From the NCBI RefSeq assembly GCF_004364175.1, contig NZ_SNZW01000001.1:1-64000 (forward strand): a stretch of 64,000 bases of DNA, written 5' to 3'. The position numbers and the translations under genes were made by a program. The first letter of the stretch is position 1. Every line of letters starts with the position of its first letter. Source of the stretch: Maribacter caenipelagi (lineage in GTDB: Bacteria; Bacteroidota; Bacteroidia; Flavobacteriales; Flavobacteriaceae). Positions 1 through 8,472 of the stretch are shown piece by piece. The notes beneath the pieces were generated by a model that had not been told where the DNA came from, searched no databases, and saw nothing but the letters and a program-made list of their open reading frames with translations.

Positions 1-121
1 GTATTTAGAAAAAAAGAACAATCAGTGAGGTTAGAAACTAATTTAGTGTAAACCATAATCTATAACTTTTGTAAACCATGTATATTAACGAACATATTAC
101 TCAAATTAAATAATCGAGCTA

Positions 122-289
122 ATGAAAAACTTTTTGAACATTAAAAATCTCAAAATGGTACTTGGGTTTGCAACAGGTTTTGCTATTTATGATTACTTTG
201 CTGACGGACAAGTCGATTGGATAAGAGCAATAGTTACGGCAATTTTGGCGGTTGTTATTATGGCAATTTTTAACGGACTCAAAAAATAA
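122..289 (+). CDS. small hypothetical membrane protein (55 aa)
   Basis: This short gene encodes 55 residues starting MKNFLNIKNL and ending NGLKK. A hydrophobic stretch at about residues 11-24 and a stronger one at about 36-50 (AIVTAILAVVIMAIF) predict a small inner-membrane protein. The stop is one base before the ATG of the DUF3667 gene, so the two are probably co-transcribed and translationally coupled. I do not recognise a family. The link to a membrane DUF3667 protein is the only clue to a role. The coupled position and clean membrane topology make it more likely real than a chance ORF. Confidence 0.6.
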   Translation: MKNFLNIKNLKMVLGFATGFAIYDYFADGQVDWIRAIVTAILAVVIMAIFNGLKK

Positions 290-290
290 A

Positions 291-1037
291 ATGAATTGTA
301 AAAACTGCGATAATTTAACTAGTGGAAAATTTTGTGCTAATTGTGGACAAAACACTAGAGTTGACAAATTAAATCTCCCAAATTTCTTAACTGAAATTTC
401 GGATAATGTTTTTCAGCTAAATCGTGGACTCTTTTACACAATTAAAGAGTTATTCGCTAGACCAGGTCATACGATTAGAGGTTTTATACAAGGTAGAAGA
501 AAAGAATATTTTAAACCAATTGCGTACGTATTGACCTTGTCAACAATTTATTTCTTTATTTCTCAATTATCTGACAATGCCACATTAATTGACAACTTCC
601 TAGCTGGATATTCAAATGGAGGCGAAGAACACGGGTTGGAAACCAATTCATCCCCTATTTTAAATTGGTTATCCGATAACTATGCTTATACCACTTTACT
701 TTTACTTCCACTTTTTTCTTTTGCGACATACCTCTCCTTCAATGGACTAGGACAAAATTATCTTGAGCATATTGTAATTAACTCCTATATAACAGGACAA
801 CAAGCGATTATTTACTCATTTTTCATGATTATTGGAGTGTTGATTGATAAAGAAGATATTACTGTTTTAGCAGCGGTTATAATTTGTGCAATATTTAATT
901 ATTGGACTTTTTCTCAATTTTATTCTAATACAAAAGGATTTATAATCATTTTCAGATTATTTCTTTCTTATATTTTATATGTAGTTTTTGTATCTATATT
1001 TCTAATAGCTTTTACCCTTAAATCGTTTGCAATGTGA
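291..1037 (+). CDS. DUF3667 zinc-ribbon membrane protein
   Basis: The protein is 248 aa from the ATG at 291. An in-frame ATG at 252 exists, but it would overlap the upstream gene and place 13 extra residues before the ribbon. The N-terminus carries a short zinc ribbon, CKNC-x11-CANC, at about residues 3-20. It is followed by the segment LFYTIKELFARPGHTIRGFI, which is characteristic of the Bacteroidota DUF3667 family, and then by four or five hydrophobic segments. The family has no known function. The ribbon suggests a metal-stabilised cytoplasmic domain anchored in the inner membrane. Family assignment is from motif recognition. Confidence 0.8.
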   Translation: MNCKNCDNLTSGKFCANCGQNTRVDKLNLPNFLTEISDNVFQLNRGLFYTIKELFARPGHTIRGFIQGRRKEYFKPIAYVLTLSTIYFFISQLSDNATLIDNFLAGYSNGGEEHGLETNSSPILNWLSDNYAYTTLLLLPLFSFATYLSFNGLGQNYLEHIVINSYITGQQAIIYSFFMIIGVLIDKEDITVLAAVIICAIFNYWTFSQFYSNTKGFIIIFRLFLSYILYVVFVSIFLIAFTLKSFAM

Positions 1038-1400
1038 GAAAGAATACTAAACACAACAAAAGTAACCGTTGCACAACTCCTTTTATAAAATAAATAGATG
1101 ATTTTCAGATGGTTTGACAAAATTAAATATCTTACAACCAACTGTTTATGATTTTTATAAACTTAAAAAATAGATTTTTAAGCTTATTTTATGGTTGTGC
1201 AACAGCCACAAAACCTAAACGTAATGTGGACTTCAGGGCAAAAACGAAAGGTCTGTGTACATCTTCCTACCGCCTTACTTGCCATAGTCGTGACCGTAAA
1301 AACAACGTTAGTAAAAGTTCACAAAAAAATAATATATAAAGTAATAATCCACAAATTTTCAAAATTAACTTTACTGAGAACTTTATAAAATAAAACACTA
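1038..1400. other. gene-free spacer with degenerate cassette-like repeats
   Basis: This 363-base stretch has no convincing gene. Two overlapping 63-65-aa open frames lie inside it, but they look like translated repeat sequence and have no good start context. It contains the 10-mer GTTGCACAAC at 1068-1077 and its exact reverse complement GTTGTGCAAC at 1194-1203. Further on, around 1250-1325, is a more GC-rich block that ends in ACAACGTTAG. Blocks of this style recur between small genes in Bacteroidota genomes, so I read it as remnants of short intergenic repeats. Confidence 0.5.
1068..1203. repeat. 10-bp inverted repeat GTTGCACAAC / GTTGTGCAAC
   Basis: Exact 10-bp inverted copies lie at 1068-1077 and 1194-1203, separated by 116 bases of AT-rich sequence. 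They sit directly after the DUF3667 gene. The arrangement could be the ends of a small non-coding mobile element or two degenerate repeat units. The sequence alone does not decide between these. Confidence 0.45.
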
Positions 1401-1817
1401 ATGGGACATTGTAAAAATTTGCTAGTGTTGCTTTTAGCTATCTTCATAATGTTTGCAGGTTGTGAAAAAGATGAAATTGAACAAACAGATAATTTAGACC
1501 CATTTGGAATCCTTGGAAAATGGAAACTTGAGACAAAAACAATAAATGGGATTACAGATTCATCAAATCAATGTTGCGATTATATTGATTTCAAAACAGA
1601 TAGTGAACTGAATGACCTAAAAGGAGAGTTCATGGCTACTGGTGAAGAATATGAAACAAATGGAGCATTTGAATTAAACACGCTAAATAACTTAATTCAT
1701 TTTGAATTCGATAATACTCAAAAATCATATGAGTTTCGAATTACAGACAATCTGGCGACTTTCACTTATTTTGAAAATAACCAAGAAGTTATCGAAGATT
1801 GGAGAAAACAAGAATAA
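1401..1817 (+). CDS. putative lipoprotein, lipocalin-like
   Basis: This 138-aa protein has a lipoprotein signal peptide: LLVLLLAIFIMFAG before Cys21, with a lipobox-like FAGC. It should therefore be exported and lipidated. The mature part begins with an acidic linker and then ILGKWKLETKTI, a GxW start typical of lipocalin-like lipoproteins of Bacteroidota, followed by alternating beta-type segments. Substrate and role are unknown. It lies between two repeat-bearing spacers and has no operon partner, which fits a stand-alone accessory gene. Confidence 0.65.
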   Translation: MGHCKNLLVLLLAIFIMFAGCEKDEIEQTDNLDPFGILGKWKLETKTINGITDSSNQCCDYIDFKTDSELNDLKGEFMATGEEYETNGAFELNTLNNLIHFEFDNTQKSYEFRITDNLATFTYFENNQEVIEDWRKQE

Positions 1818-1827
1818 GAACGACCAT

Positions 1828-1890
1828 GCAACAATGTATATGAAATCATAGCTCCCGTTCGGTCACTACGCTTCATATACTAACAGTAGC
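1828..1890. repeat. attC-like hairpin element after lipoprotein gene
   Basis: The element has a perfect 9-bp stem, GTATATGAA (1836-1844) with TTCATATAC (1872-1880), around a 27-base loop containing GTTCGGTCACTACGC. Outer arms (gcaaca... and ...aacagtagc) extend the stem imperfectly to about 1828-1890. It begins about 10 bases after the preceding stop codon. Long imperfect hairpins of this style directly after small genes resemble integron-type cassette recombination sites. That interpretation is inference; the inverted repeat itself is visible. Confidence 0.5.
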
Positions 1891-1998
1891 TACCAAATTA
1901 AAAAAAGAAACTCACGACAATAATATTTACCTCATTTTTGATATTAAATTGTAGTCAAAACATAACTATAACCCAAATACGTTAGTAATAAAAACTAA

Positions 1999-2040
1999 AA
2001 AACCAAGCCCTAAATTATTCTTTAGCGCTTGGTTTTCTTT
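1999..2040. terminator. bidirectional terminator
   Basis: Stem arms AAAACCAAGC (1999-2008) and GCTTGGTTTT (2027-2036) are followed on the plus strand by a T-rich run and on the minus strand by TTTAGTTTT. It lies 22 bases beyond the stop of the minus-strand DUF4249 gene and mainly serves that gene. It could also end plus-strand transcripts from the lipoprotein gene. Confidence 0.8.
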
Positions 2041-2058
2041 TGATTTCAAAATTCCCAA

Positions 2059-2898
2059 CTACTGTACCGTATACGTCGCTTTATTGGTTTGGGTAACCCT
2101 AAAGTAGCCGTGGGCATAATTATCTGGGTTGGTGGTGTTAATGCAGTTCCCTTTTACATCAACCGGTGTAGCTTCAAAAATACCTACCCCGCCCATTTGG
2201 TCTATAACAATATCTATATAGTTAAAATATGATCTAGAAATACCGTGCATGCTGATATTTACTACATCGCCAGGTAATAATGGTTGTATTTCTTCATCCT
2301 CATCATCATCAATTTCATACCACCAATCAACCTCGTTACCGTTAATGAATTCATCATCGCCTGTTTCCAATGTCGGCAACAGGTCTTGTGGTCTTTCAAA
2401 CTTAAAAAGGTAATTATCGCCCTCTTCCTCAAAATCGGTAAATACGATATGCAACTCAATGGTTTCATCATCAAATCCGTCTTCGGTATCCTGGTAAATA
2501 TCGGTAATATCAGGCACGGGGTTCATGGTGTCTTCGGCAATATATCGTTCGCCATCATACAAAATCTCTAAAGTATAGGTCGCTTCTAATTGTGGTTCAA
2601 AGGTACTTGTGGTATATGTGCCGTTATTCTGATCGGTAAAAAGAAAGACTTCTCCCGTAGCGTTATTGGTCACAGAAACTTCCGCCCCTGTAACATTGGT
2701 GCTTTCGGTATCAAAAAAAGGTGTTGACGTACGTAGGGTAATCAACTGCTCATTACCGGTAGTACCCTTTTCCCAATCTAAGGATGCCTCAACCACCAAA
2801 CGTAAAGTATCGGTCTGTACATCAACATCAATAACATCTTCACAGCCAGTTAAAGCAACCGTGAACAGGGCTAGCAATAGTTTTATATAGTTTTTCAT
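2059..2898 (-). CDS. DUF4249 outer-membrane lipoprotein
   Basis: This 279-aa protein has a lipoprotein signal (LLLALFTVALTGC, lipid Cys19) followed by the EDVIDVDV-type start common to DUF4249 proteins. Ig-like beta segments follow, with an acidic patch (DDDEDEE) at about residues 199-205. It is encoded 4 bases downstream of a TonB-dependent receptor on the same strand, the usual partner of this family. By analogy with SusD it may be a surface accessory lipoprotein of the receptor, but DUF4249 is not a SusD homologue and its ligand is unknown. Confidence 0.8.
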   Translation of the reverse strand: MKNYIKLLLALFTVALTGCEDVIDVDVQTDTLRLVVEASLDWEKGTTGNEQLITLRTSTPFFDTESTNVTGAEVSVTNNATGEVFLFTDQNNGTYTTSTFEPQLEATYTLEILYDGERYIAEDTMNPVPDITDIYQDTEDGFDDETIELHIVFTDFEEEGDNYLFKFERPQDLLPTLETGDDEFINGNEVDWWYEIDDDEDEEIQPLLPGDVVNISMHGISRSYFNYIDIVIDQMGGVGIFEATPVDVKGNCINTTNPDNYAHGYFRVTQTNKATYTVQ

Positions 2899-2902
2899 GG
2901 AA

Positions 2903-5311
2903 TTAAAATTTAAAATTATAGGTGATGGATGGTACTATACCGAAAATGGCGGTTCTAGTAGCTTCATTGGCTCCCGTTTCTACATTCTGACCAAAGGAGA
3001 CCGATGCCGCATTTTTACGGTTATAGGCATTGTAAATACCCAATACCCACTCGCCTTTTAATTTTGCATTTGGTTTTCTGTTCGGTTTATAGTTCACCGA
3101 TAGGTCTAAACGATGATACGCCGGCAATCTATCGGAATTTCTGTCGGAATAACTGGCGATGGAAACACCCTCATATTCATATTGCCCATTAGGATACGTA
3201 ACGGGTCTACCTGTTTGAAATACCAAATTGGTACCAAAACTCCATTTTTCGTTTAATTTATATGACCCCGAAATAGAAACATCATGTGTTCTATCATATG
3301 GCGTGTTGTACCAATTACCATCGTTAATACCGAGTCCGCCAGCATTTCCACCAGGGGTACGCTGTTCAGATTTGGAAAGGGTGTAAGAAATCCATCCCGT
3401 GAATTTACCTTCGTTCTTACGGAACAATAGCTCCAGTCCGTATGCTCTAGATTCCCCTTTTAGTATTTCGGTCTCAATGGTATTTTGACCAATAAGGTCA
3501 GAACCATCTATATAATCGATTCTATTATCGGTATTCTTAAAATAGATTTCCGCCTCCATGGAATAGGCTTTGTTCTTAAAATTACGGAAGTAGCCCAAAG
3601 CATATTGATTAGACAATTGCGGATTAATATACTGCCCGCTAGGTGCCCAAACATCTAACGGCGTGGCAGAAGAGGTGTTGGTCAATAAATGAATGTACTG
3701 CGCCACCCTAGAAAAGCCCGCTTTTAAAGAAGAATTATCATTTAAGGTATATGCCAAAGACGCCCTTGGCTCTAAATTGCCAAAGGTTTTAATGGCATCG
3801 CCTTTTTCATAAACCGTCTCCCCTATTGCCGTTCCCCGCTCATAAATGCCCAAATCTTCATTGTAGACCACGGGTTGATCATTCTCATATTCGGTCATAG
3901 GTTGACCACCAAGTCTAGAAAATGCACTGTAGCGCAAGCCGTATTGTGCGGTCAATTTTTCCGTTAATTTATGCTCTGCATTTACATACACTCCCGTTTC
4001 CAAAGCTTTCTTTTTATCCAATAACAAAGGGTTGACCGATGATGTTTCGGTCGTTGGTATAATTTCACCGGGATCAAACTCATAGTGGATTCCGCTTGCA
4101 CCAAAATCTAGCTTGAACTTATCACTAAAGTAGTATTTTAGGTCGTATTTAATATTGTAATTGGTAATGGACGACACCCAATTAAACTCCGCCGAAGTAA
4201 TGCCCAATTCATAATCATACTTGCTATAGATAAGGGAAAGATTAGAAAACAGTTTTTCGTTAAAAATATGATTCCAACGAAGGTTTGCGGTGGAGTTTCC
4301 ATACGAACTGCTAAAGTTTTCTCCCAGCTCAAAAGCATCCCTACCAAAATATCCGGAAAGAAAAAGTCGGTTGTTCGTATTGATCTTATAATTCGTTTTA
4401 AGGTTTAAATCGTAAAAGCTCACACTATTATCTTGTCCGGCAGCTTTCAATAATAAATCGGCATACGAACGTCTACCCGCAATTAAAAAAGAGCCCTTTT
4501 CTTTGAATAATGGAGCTTCAAGCGCCAAACGGCTAGATATAATGCCAATACCACCCGTGGCGGCAAACCTCTTGCTGTTTCCATCCTTTTGTCTCACATC
4601 TAAAACCGAAGAAACACGACCACCGTAACGTGCGGGAATACCACCTTTATACAGTTTTACATCTTTTATGGCATCTGCATTGAAGACCGAGAAGAAACCG
4701 AACATGTGCGATGTGTTGTAAATAATAGCCTCATCTAACAGCACCAGGTTTTGATCACCAGCACCGCCACGTACATGAAAACCGCCGGTACCTTCACCAT
4801 TATTGGTAACACCCGGAAGCATTTGTAAGGACTTTAGAATATCTACTTCGCCCAAAACCACCGGCATTTGCTTTACGGTTTCAATGTTCATTTTAAGAAC
4901 ACTCATTTCGGGTTTACGCAGCACGGCAATTTCAGACTCTTCTGCCGTAACTTCTACTTCATCTAGCTGTGTAGATATTTCCGATAGTTCAAAATTGAAG
5001 TTTTGGTTTCGATCAAGATTTACATCTTGTTTAATATCGGCATACCCCATATAAGTAATAAGTAAGCGATATTCGCCTTTTGGAGCGGTAATAGAATAAA
5101 ACCCATATTCGTTGGTTACTACACCAATTGTGGTTCCCTCTAAAAAAACAGATGCCCCAAAAAGGGTTTCTCCGTTTTCTATGTCAGATATTTTACCACT
5201 TATGGTATAGCTTTCTTGAGCTAAAACTGGAGTGTAACTAAGTAATAAAATAATAATACTTGTGACGCTAAGCCACCTTAAGCGCACTTTACGCTTTCCT
5301 TTTTTAATCAT
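2903..5311 (-). CDS. TonB-dependent receptor (partner of DUF4249 lipoprotein)
   Basis: This 802-aa outer-membrane receptor has a signal peptide at about residues 1-31 (ending VLAQE). A carboxypeptidase-regulatory-like beta sandwich follows at about 35-115 (YTISGKISDIENGETLFGAS). A plug domain at about 140-235 includes GGFHVRGGAGDQNLVLLDEA, and a C-terminal beta barrel ends in YNFKF. It lacks the SusC-specific features and no SusD gene is nearby. The following DUF4249 gene is almost certainly co-transcribed. Such pairs take up unknown ligands through TonB energy. The substrate cannot be read from sequence. Confidence 0.88.
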   Translation of the reverse strand: MIKKGKRKVRLRWLSVTSIIILLLSYTPVLAQESYTISGKISDIENGETLFGASVFLEGTTIGVVTNEYGFYSITAPKGEYRLLITYMGYADIKQDVNLDRNQNFNFELSEISTQLDEVEVTAEESEIAVLRKPEMSVLKMNIETVKQMPVVLGEVDILKSLQMLPGVTNNGEGTGGFHVRGGAGDQNLVLLDEAIIYNTSHMFGFFSVFNADAIKDVKLYKGGIPARYGGRVSSVLDVRQKDGNSKRFAATGGIGIISSRLALEAPLFKEKGSFLIAGRRSYADLLLKAAGQDNSVSFYDLNLKTNYKINTNNRLFLSGYFGRDAFELGENFSSSYGNSTANLRWNHIFNEKLFSNLSLIYSKYDYELGITSAEFNWVSSITNYNIKYDLKYYFSDKFKLDFGASGIHYEFDPGEIIPTTETSSVNPLLLDKKKALETGVYVNAEHKLTEKLTAQYGLRYSAFSRLGGQPMTEYENDQPVVYNEDLGIYERGTAIGETVYEKGDAIKTFGNLEPRASLAYTLNDNSSLKAGFSRVAQYIHLLTNTSSATPLDVWAPSGQYINPQLSNQYALGYFRNFKNKAYSMEAEIYFKNTDNRIDYIDGSDLIGQNTIETEILKGESRAYGLELLFRKNEGKFTGWISYTLSKSEQRTPGGNAGGLGINDGNWYNTPYDRTHDVSISGSYKLNEKWSFGTNLVFQTGRPVTYPNGQYEYEGVSIASYSDRNSDRLPAYHRLDLSVNYKPNRKPNAKLKGEWVLGIYNAYNRKNAASVSFGQNVETGANEATRTAIFGIVPSITYNFKF

Positions 5312-5503
5312 GTGTTTGTATAATTGATTGATGAATACCGCAATATGACTATATCCTTTTAAAAATGTTACACCAAAAGTGAATATTTAAGAAAATACTA
5401 ACATTGACAAACAAGAATTAAAATCCATATTGTTTTAAAAATTTACACTGTTTTTTAATTAAAACGGTAAATTTCAGGTCTAACTTAAAACTCAGCTTAC
5501 CAA
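5312..5503. promoter_or_regulatory. divergent promoter region, no clear motif
   Basis: This 192-base AT-rich spacer separates the minus-strand receptor from the plus-strand glycosidase and must contain both promoters. No exact TAnnTTTG element is visible in either direction at a sensible distance. The inverted TTTTAATTAAAA at about 5454-5465 is the only symmetric element I noticed. Confidence 0.35.
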
Positions 5504-7312
5504 ATGAAAAACCTAAACAACATTGCGATAGTTTTCTTTATATTTTTCAGCATATCCATTACTGCTCAAAAAACTGAATACGCTAATCTACTTCAAAATA
5601 TAGATGCTAGACAAAAGACATCATTAAATGGAAAATGGGATATTATCGTAGATCCATTAGAAAACGGATTTTACAATCACAGACTACAAGAGTATGATAA
5701 AGGGTATTTTAAGAATGCAAAAATGCAATCGCCTTCTGACCTTATAGAATATAATTTCGATACCAGCCTTCAGTTAAATGTACCCGGTGATTGGAATACG
5801 CAAATGGACAAACTTTACTACTATGAAGGTACATTGTGGTACAAGAAAGATTTCAACTATACTCCTACTTCTAATCAAGAAAGCTTTTTATACTTTGAAG
5901 CCGTAAATTATGAAGCAATTGTTTATTTAAATGGTGAAAAAATAGGTAAACACATTGGTGGTTACACTCCGTTTCAATTTAATGTCACAGATAAACTTGT
6001 AGAAGGAAATAACTTTGTTGTCGTAAAAGTCGATAACAAACGTAAAAAAGAAAATGTACCTACCGTAAACCAAGATTGGTGGAACTATGGTGGCATAACT
6101 AGGTCTGTTCATTTAATTTCTGTTCCTAAAAAGCATATTTCCGATTATTCGATAAAATTTGAGAAGGGAAAATACAATACCATTAAAGGCTGGGTAGCTG
6201 TAGCCAATTCTGCTGATGGCGAAACGGTTAACATTCAAATTCCTGAACTTAAAGAATCTGCAAAAGCAACTGTTACCGAAGGAAAAGCTTCTTTTTCAAT
6301 CAAAGCCAAACCAAAATTATGGTCACCAGAATTGCCTAAATTATATGAGGTAATAATTGAAACCAGTACTGATAAAGTAGTCGATCAAATAGGATTTAGA
6401 ACGATAACCACAGACGGTTCTAAAATATTGATTAATGGAGAAGAAACTTTTCTTAAAGGTATTAGTATTCATGAAGAGGCAGCCTTCAAAACAGGTCGTA
6501 TTGTGTCTGCAGAAGAATGTAAAGTACTATTGAATTGGGCAAAAGAATTGGGTTGTAATTTTCTACGATTGGCGCATTATCCACATTCTGAGGCAATGGT
6601 GAAAGAAGCAGAGAAAATGGGCTTTTTAATATGGTCAGAAATTCCCGTGTATTGGACTATTCAGTTCGAAAATGAAGATACCTATGCCAATGCTGAAAAT
6701 CAGCTGACCGAGATGATTTCCCGAGATAAAAACAGAGCTTCGGTAGTTTTATGGTCTATGGCCAATGAAACGCCTGAAAGTAAGCCACGTCTATCTTTTA
6801 TAGGAAGTTTAGCCAAGAAAGCACGACAATTAGATGATACAAGATTAATTACCGCTGCTTTAGACACCCAAGGCAAGGGTGATGATGGAAATTTAATCGA
6901 AGACCCATTAGGTGAAGTTGTAGATGTTATCGGAATTAACAATTACTGCGGATGGTACTATGGCGATGTAAATTCGTGCAGTAGCATTAAATGGGCAAGT
7001 GCTTACAATAAACCAATGATCATGAGTGAAATTGGTGGTGGAGCTTTGTACGGTTTACATGGTGATAAAAATGAAAGATGGACAGAAGAATACCAAGATG
7101 AACTATTTAAGTCTAATATTGAGATGATGAAAAATATCGATTTTATGGTAGGATTATCTCCATGGATTTTGATGGATTTCCGTTCATCAAGACGTCCTTT
7201 ACGTAGAATACAAGATGATTTCAACAGAAAAGGATTGATTTCTGAACAAGGCATGAAAAAGAAAGCTTTTTTCACTTTACAAGAGTATTATCATGACATG
7301 GATGAGAAATAA
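5504..7312 (+). CDS. secreted glycoside hydrolase family 2 enzyme
   Basis: This 602-aa protein has a signal peptide at about residues 1-21 (FSISITAQ). The GH2 order is visible: a sugar-binding jelly-roll domain (WYKKDFNY, YEAIVYLNGEKIGKHIGGYTPF) to about residue 205, an Ig-like domain to about 300, and a TIM barrel to the end. The acid/base is Glu422 in SMANE and the likely nucleophile Glu509 in IMSEIGGG. The motifs and ~600-aa length are closer to beta-glucuronidases than to the ~1000-aa beta-galactosidases, but the substrate is uncertain. It stands alone, without a SusCD pair, in the spacer next to a TonB receptor on the other strand. Confidence 0.85.
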   Translation: MKNLNNIAIVFFIFFSISITAQKTEYANLLQNIDARQKTSLNGKWDIIVDPLENGFYNHRLQEYDKGYFKNAKMQSPSDLIEYNFDTSLQLNVPGDWNTQMDKLYYYEGTLWYKKDFNYTPTSNQESFLYFEAVNYEAIVYLNGEKIGKHIGGYTPFQFNVTDKLVEGNNFVVVKVDNKRKKENVPTVNQDWWNYGGITRSVHLISVPKKHISDYSIKFEKGKYNTIKGWVAVANSADGETVNIQIPELKESAKATVTEGKASFSIKAKPKLWSPELPKLYEVIIETSTDKVVDQIGFRTITTDGSKILINGEETFLKGISIHEEAAFKTGRIVSAEECKVLLNWAKELGCNFLRLAHYPHSEAMVKEAEKMGFLIWSEIPVYWTIQFENEDTYANAENQLTEMISRDKNRASVVLWSMANETPESKPRLSFIGSLAKKARQLDDTRLITAALDTQGKGDDGNLIEDPLGEVVDVIGINNYCGWYYGDVNSCSSIKWASAYNKPMIMSEIGGGALYGLHGDKNERWTEEYQDELFKSNIEMMKNIDFMVGLSPWILMDFRSSRRPLRRIQDDFNRKGLISEQGMKKKAFFTLQEYYHDMDEK

Positions 7313-7330
7313 AATTGATAAAACGCTATA

Positions 7331-7376
7331 TTAAAAAAGGGATTGATTACAGCTGCGTAATCAATCCCTTTTTTAA
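7331..7376. terminator. bidirectional terminator, perfect 20-bp stem
   Basis: Arms 7331-7350 and 7357-7376 are perfectly complementary around the loop AGCTGC. The core is GGGATTGATTAC with A/T tails that supply a U-run on both strands. It serves the GH2 gene (plus) and the VOC gene (minus), which converge here. Confidence 0.92.
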
Positions 7377-7391
7377 TTTTAAACCTTCTAG

Positions 7392-7904
7392 TTATTCGGT
7401 ATACGCTCCAGAAGAATACGTTAATTCATAACTGTGTGTGTATATCTCAAAAACGATTCCGAATGGATCTTCTACATAACACATTTTGTATGGCTTATCG
7501 TTAGGATAATAAGAACGTATTGGCATACGTTGTTTACCACCATATTCTACAAGTTTAGCAACTAAGTCCTCAATATTCGGGTCTTGTATACAAAAGTGAA
7601 ATAGCCCTGTATTGAAAGGGTTGAAGTCCGGTGCTTCTTTTACTCCGTGAGGAAAAGAGAACAATTCTACACCAATGCCATCTGATGTAGACATATGTGC
7701 AATTTCAAACTCTTCCCAATCATCGCCAAAAACATCAATGCACATAATTCCTATTGCTGTTTCTTTCTCTTTTTTGATTTTTGAAGGTTTCATGATGACG
7801 TACCATCCCATTACCTCTGAGTAAAATGCTACCGCTTTCTCTAAATCTGGCACGGTAATACCAATATGTGAAAATGATTTTGGGTATGCTGTATTTGTTT
7901 TCAT
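7392..7904 (-). CDS. VOC family (glyoxalase/bleomycin-resistance fold) protein
   Basis: This 170-aa protein begins at the ATG at 7904 (MKTNTAYPKSFSHIGITVP). An upstream in-frame ATG at 7925 would add 7 residues but leaves a poor context. Two beta-alpha-beta-beta-beta modules are visible: SHIGITVPDLEKAVAFYSEV at the N-terminus and FHFCIQDPNIEDLVAKL in the second half, with a late Glu in FGIVFEIYTHSYE. Candidate metal ligands are His12, the His of FHFC and the final Glu. It may be a dioxygenase or lyase. It is divergent from an HxlR-family regulator that probably controls it. Confidence 0.8.
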   Translation of the reverse strand: MKTNTAYPKSFSHIGITVPDLEKAVAFYSEVMGWYVIMKPSKIKKEKETAIGIMCIDVFGDDWEEFEIAHMSTSDGIGVELFSFPHGVKEAPDFNPFNTGLFHFCIQDPNIEDLVAKLVEYGGKQRMPIRSYYPNDKPYKMCYVEDPFGIVFEIYTHSYELTYSSGAYTE

Positions 7905-7933
7905 AACAATTATTTTATGGCACAAAATAAATA

Positions 7934-7998
7934 TATATTTGCCTTATTAACAATAACTTACCTAAAAGTATTATAGTTACCAAAAGGAGTATTATACT
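7934..7998. promoter_or_regulatory. VOC/HxlR divergent control region with two candidate operators
   Basis: A plus-strand -7 motif TATATTTG lies at 7934-7941. Downstream are two copies of AGTATTATA spaced 21 bp start to start, at 7967-7975 and 7988-7996. The second extends to the odd palindrome AGTAT-T-ATACT (7988-7998), and the first has AGTAT-T-ATAGT. Spacing of two helical turns and the symmetric halves suggest cooperative dimer sites for the HxlR regulator encoded just downstream. Function is inferred from position. Confidence 0.5.
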
Positions 7999-8022
7999 AA
8001 TTTTCAGTTATTTACATTTAAA

Positions 8023-8343
8023 ATGAATTCTAATAAATATTGCCCTTTAGATCATACCATGAACTTAATTGGTACCAAATGGAAACCCATTGTACTTTTT
8101 CATCTTTTAGACGGTGCATTACGCTCTGGAGTGCTACAAAAAAAGGTACCGGGAATCTCCAATAAAATGTTTACCCAAACCGTACGTGAATTGGAAAAAG
8201 ACGGATTGGTAAAAAGAGAGGTCTTTCCCGTTGTGCCACCAAAAGTAGAATACGGATTAACGAAACGTGGAAAATCACTAAAGCCTATTTTACTCAGTTT
8301 AGATTCTTGGGGAGCCAATGACACGGTTAACCAGCACGTTTAA
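8023..8343 (+). CDS. HxlR-family winged-helix transcriptional regulator
   Basis: This 106-aa protein is almost entirely one HxlR domain. Near the N-terminus it has CPLDHTMNLIGTKWKPIVLF, then the recognition region GISNKMFTQTVRELEKDGLV, then a wing (PPKVEYGLTKRGKSL). Cys6 before the domain matches the conserved Cys used for thiol sensing in some HxlR proteins such as YodB and HypR, although redox sensing here is only inference. It is divergent from the VOC protein gene, with paired candidate operators between them, which suggests local regulation of that enzyme and of itself. Confidence 0.9.
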   Translation: MNSNKYCPLDHTMNLIGTKWKPIVLFHLLDGALRSGVLQKKVPGISNKMFTQTVRELEKDGLVKREVFPVVPPKVEYGLTKRGKSLKPILLSLDSWGANDTVNQHV

Positions 8344-8472
8344 AAGCAATTAGCCCTATTTTTACACAACAAAATATAGAATTTTAGGTTTTATAAAAAA
8401 ATAATGGTTTTTGATGCAACTATTTGTTCCTTAGGTTGTCTATTAGATAATCAATCAAAAAATCAAACAGTA

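Noticed and set aside
1148-1388. Two overlapping short frames (63 and 65 aa) after the DUF3667 gene
   Set aside because: They run through repeat-like sequence, use different frames over the same block and have no plausible protein features, so they are chance frames.
5504-7312. GH2 gene plus TonB receptor as a polysaccharide utilisation locus
   Set aside because: There is no SusD, the receptor is on the other strand with a DUF4249 partner, and only one hydrolase is present.
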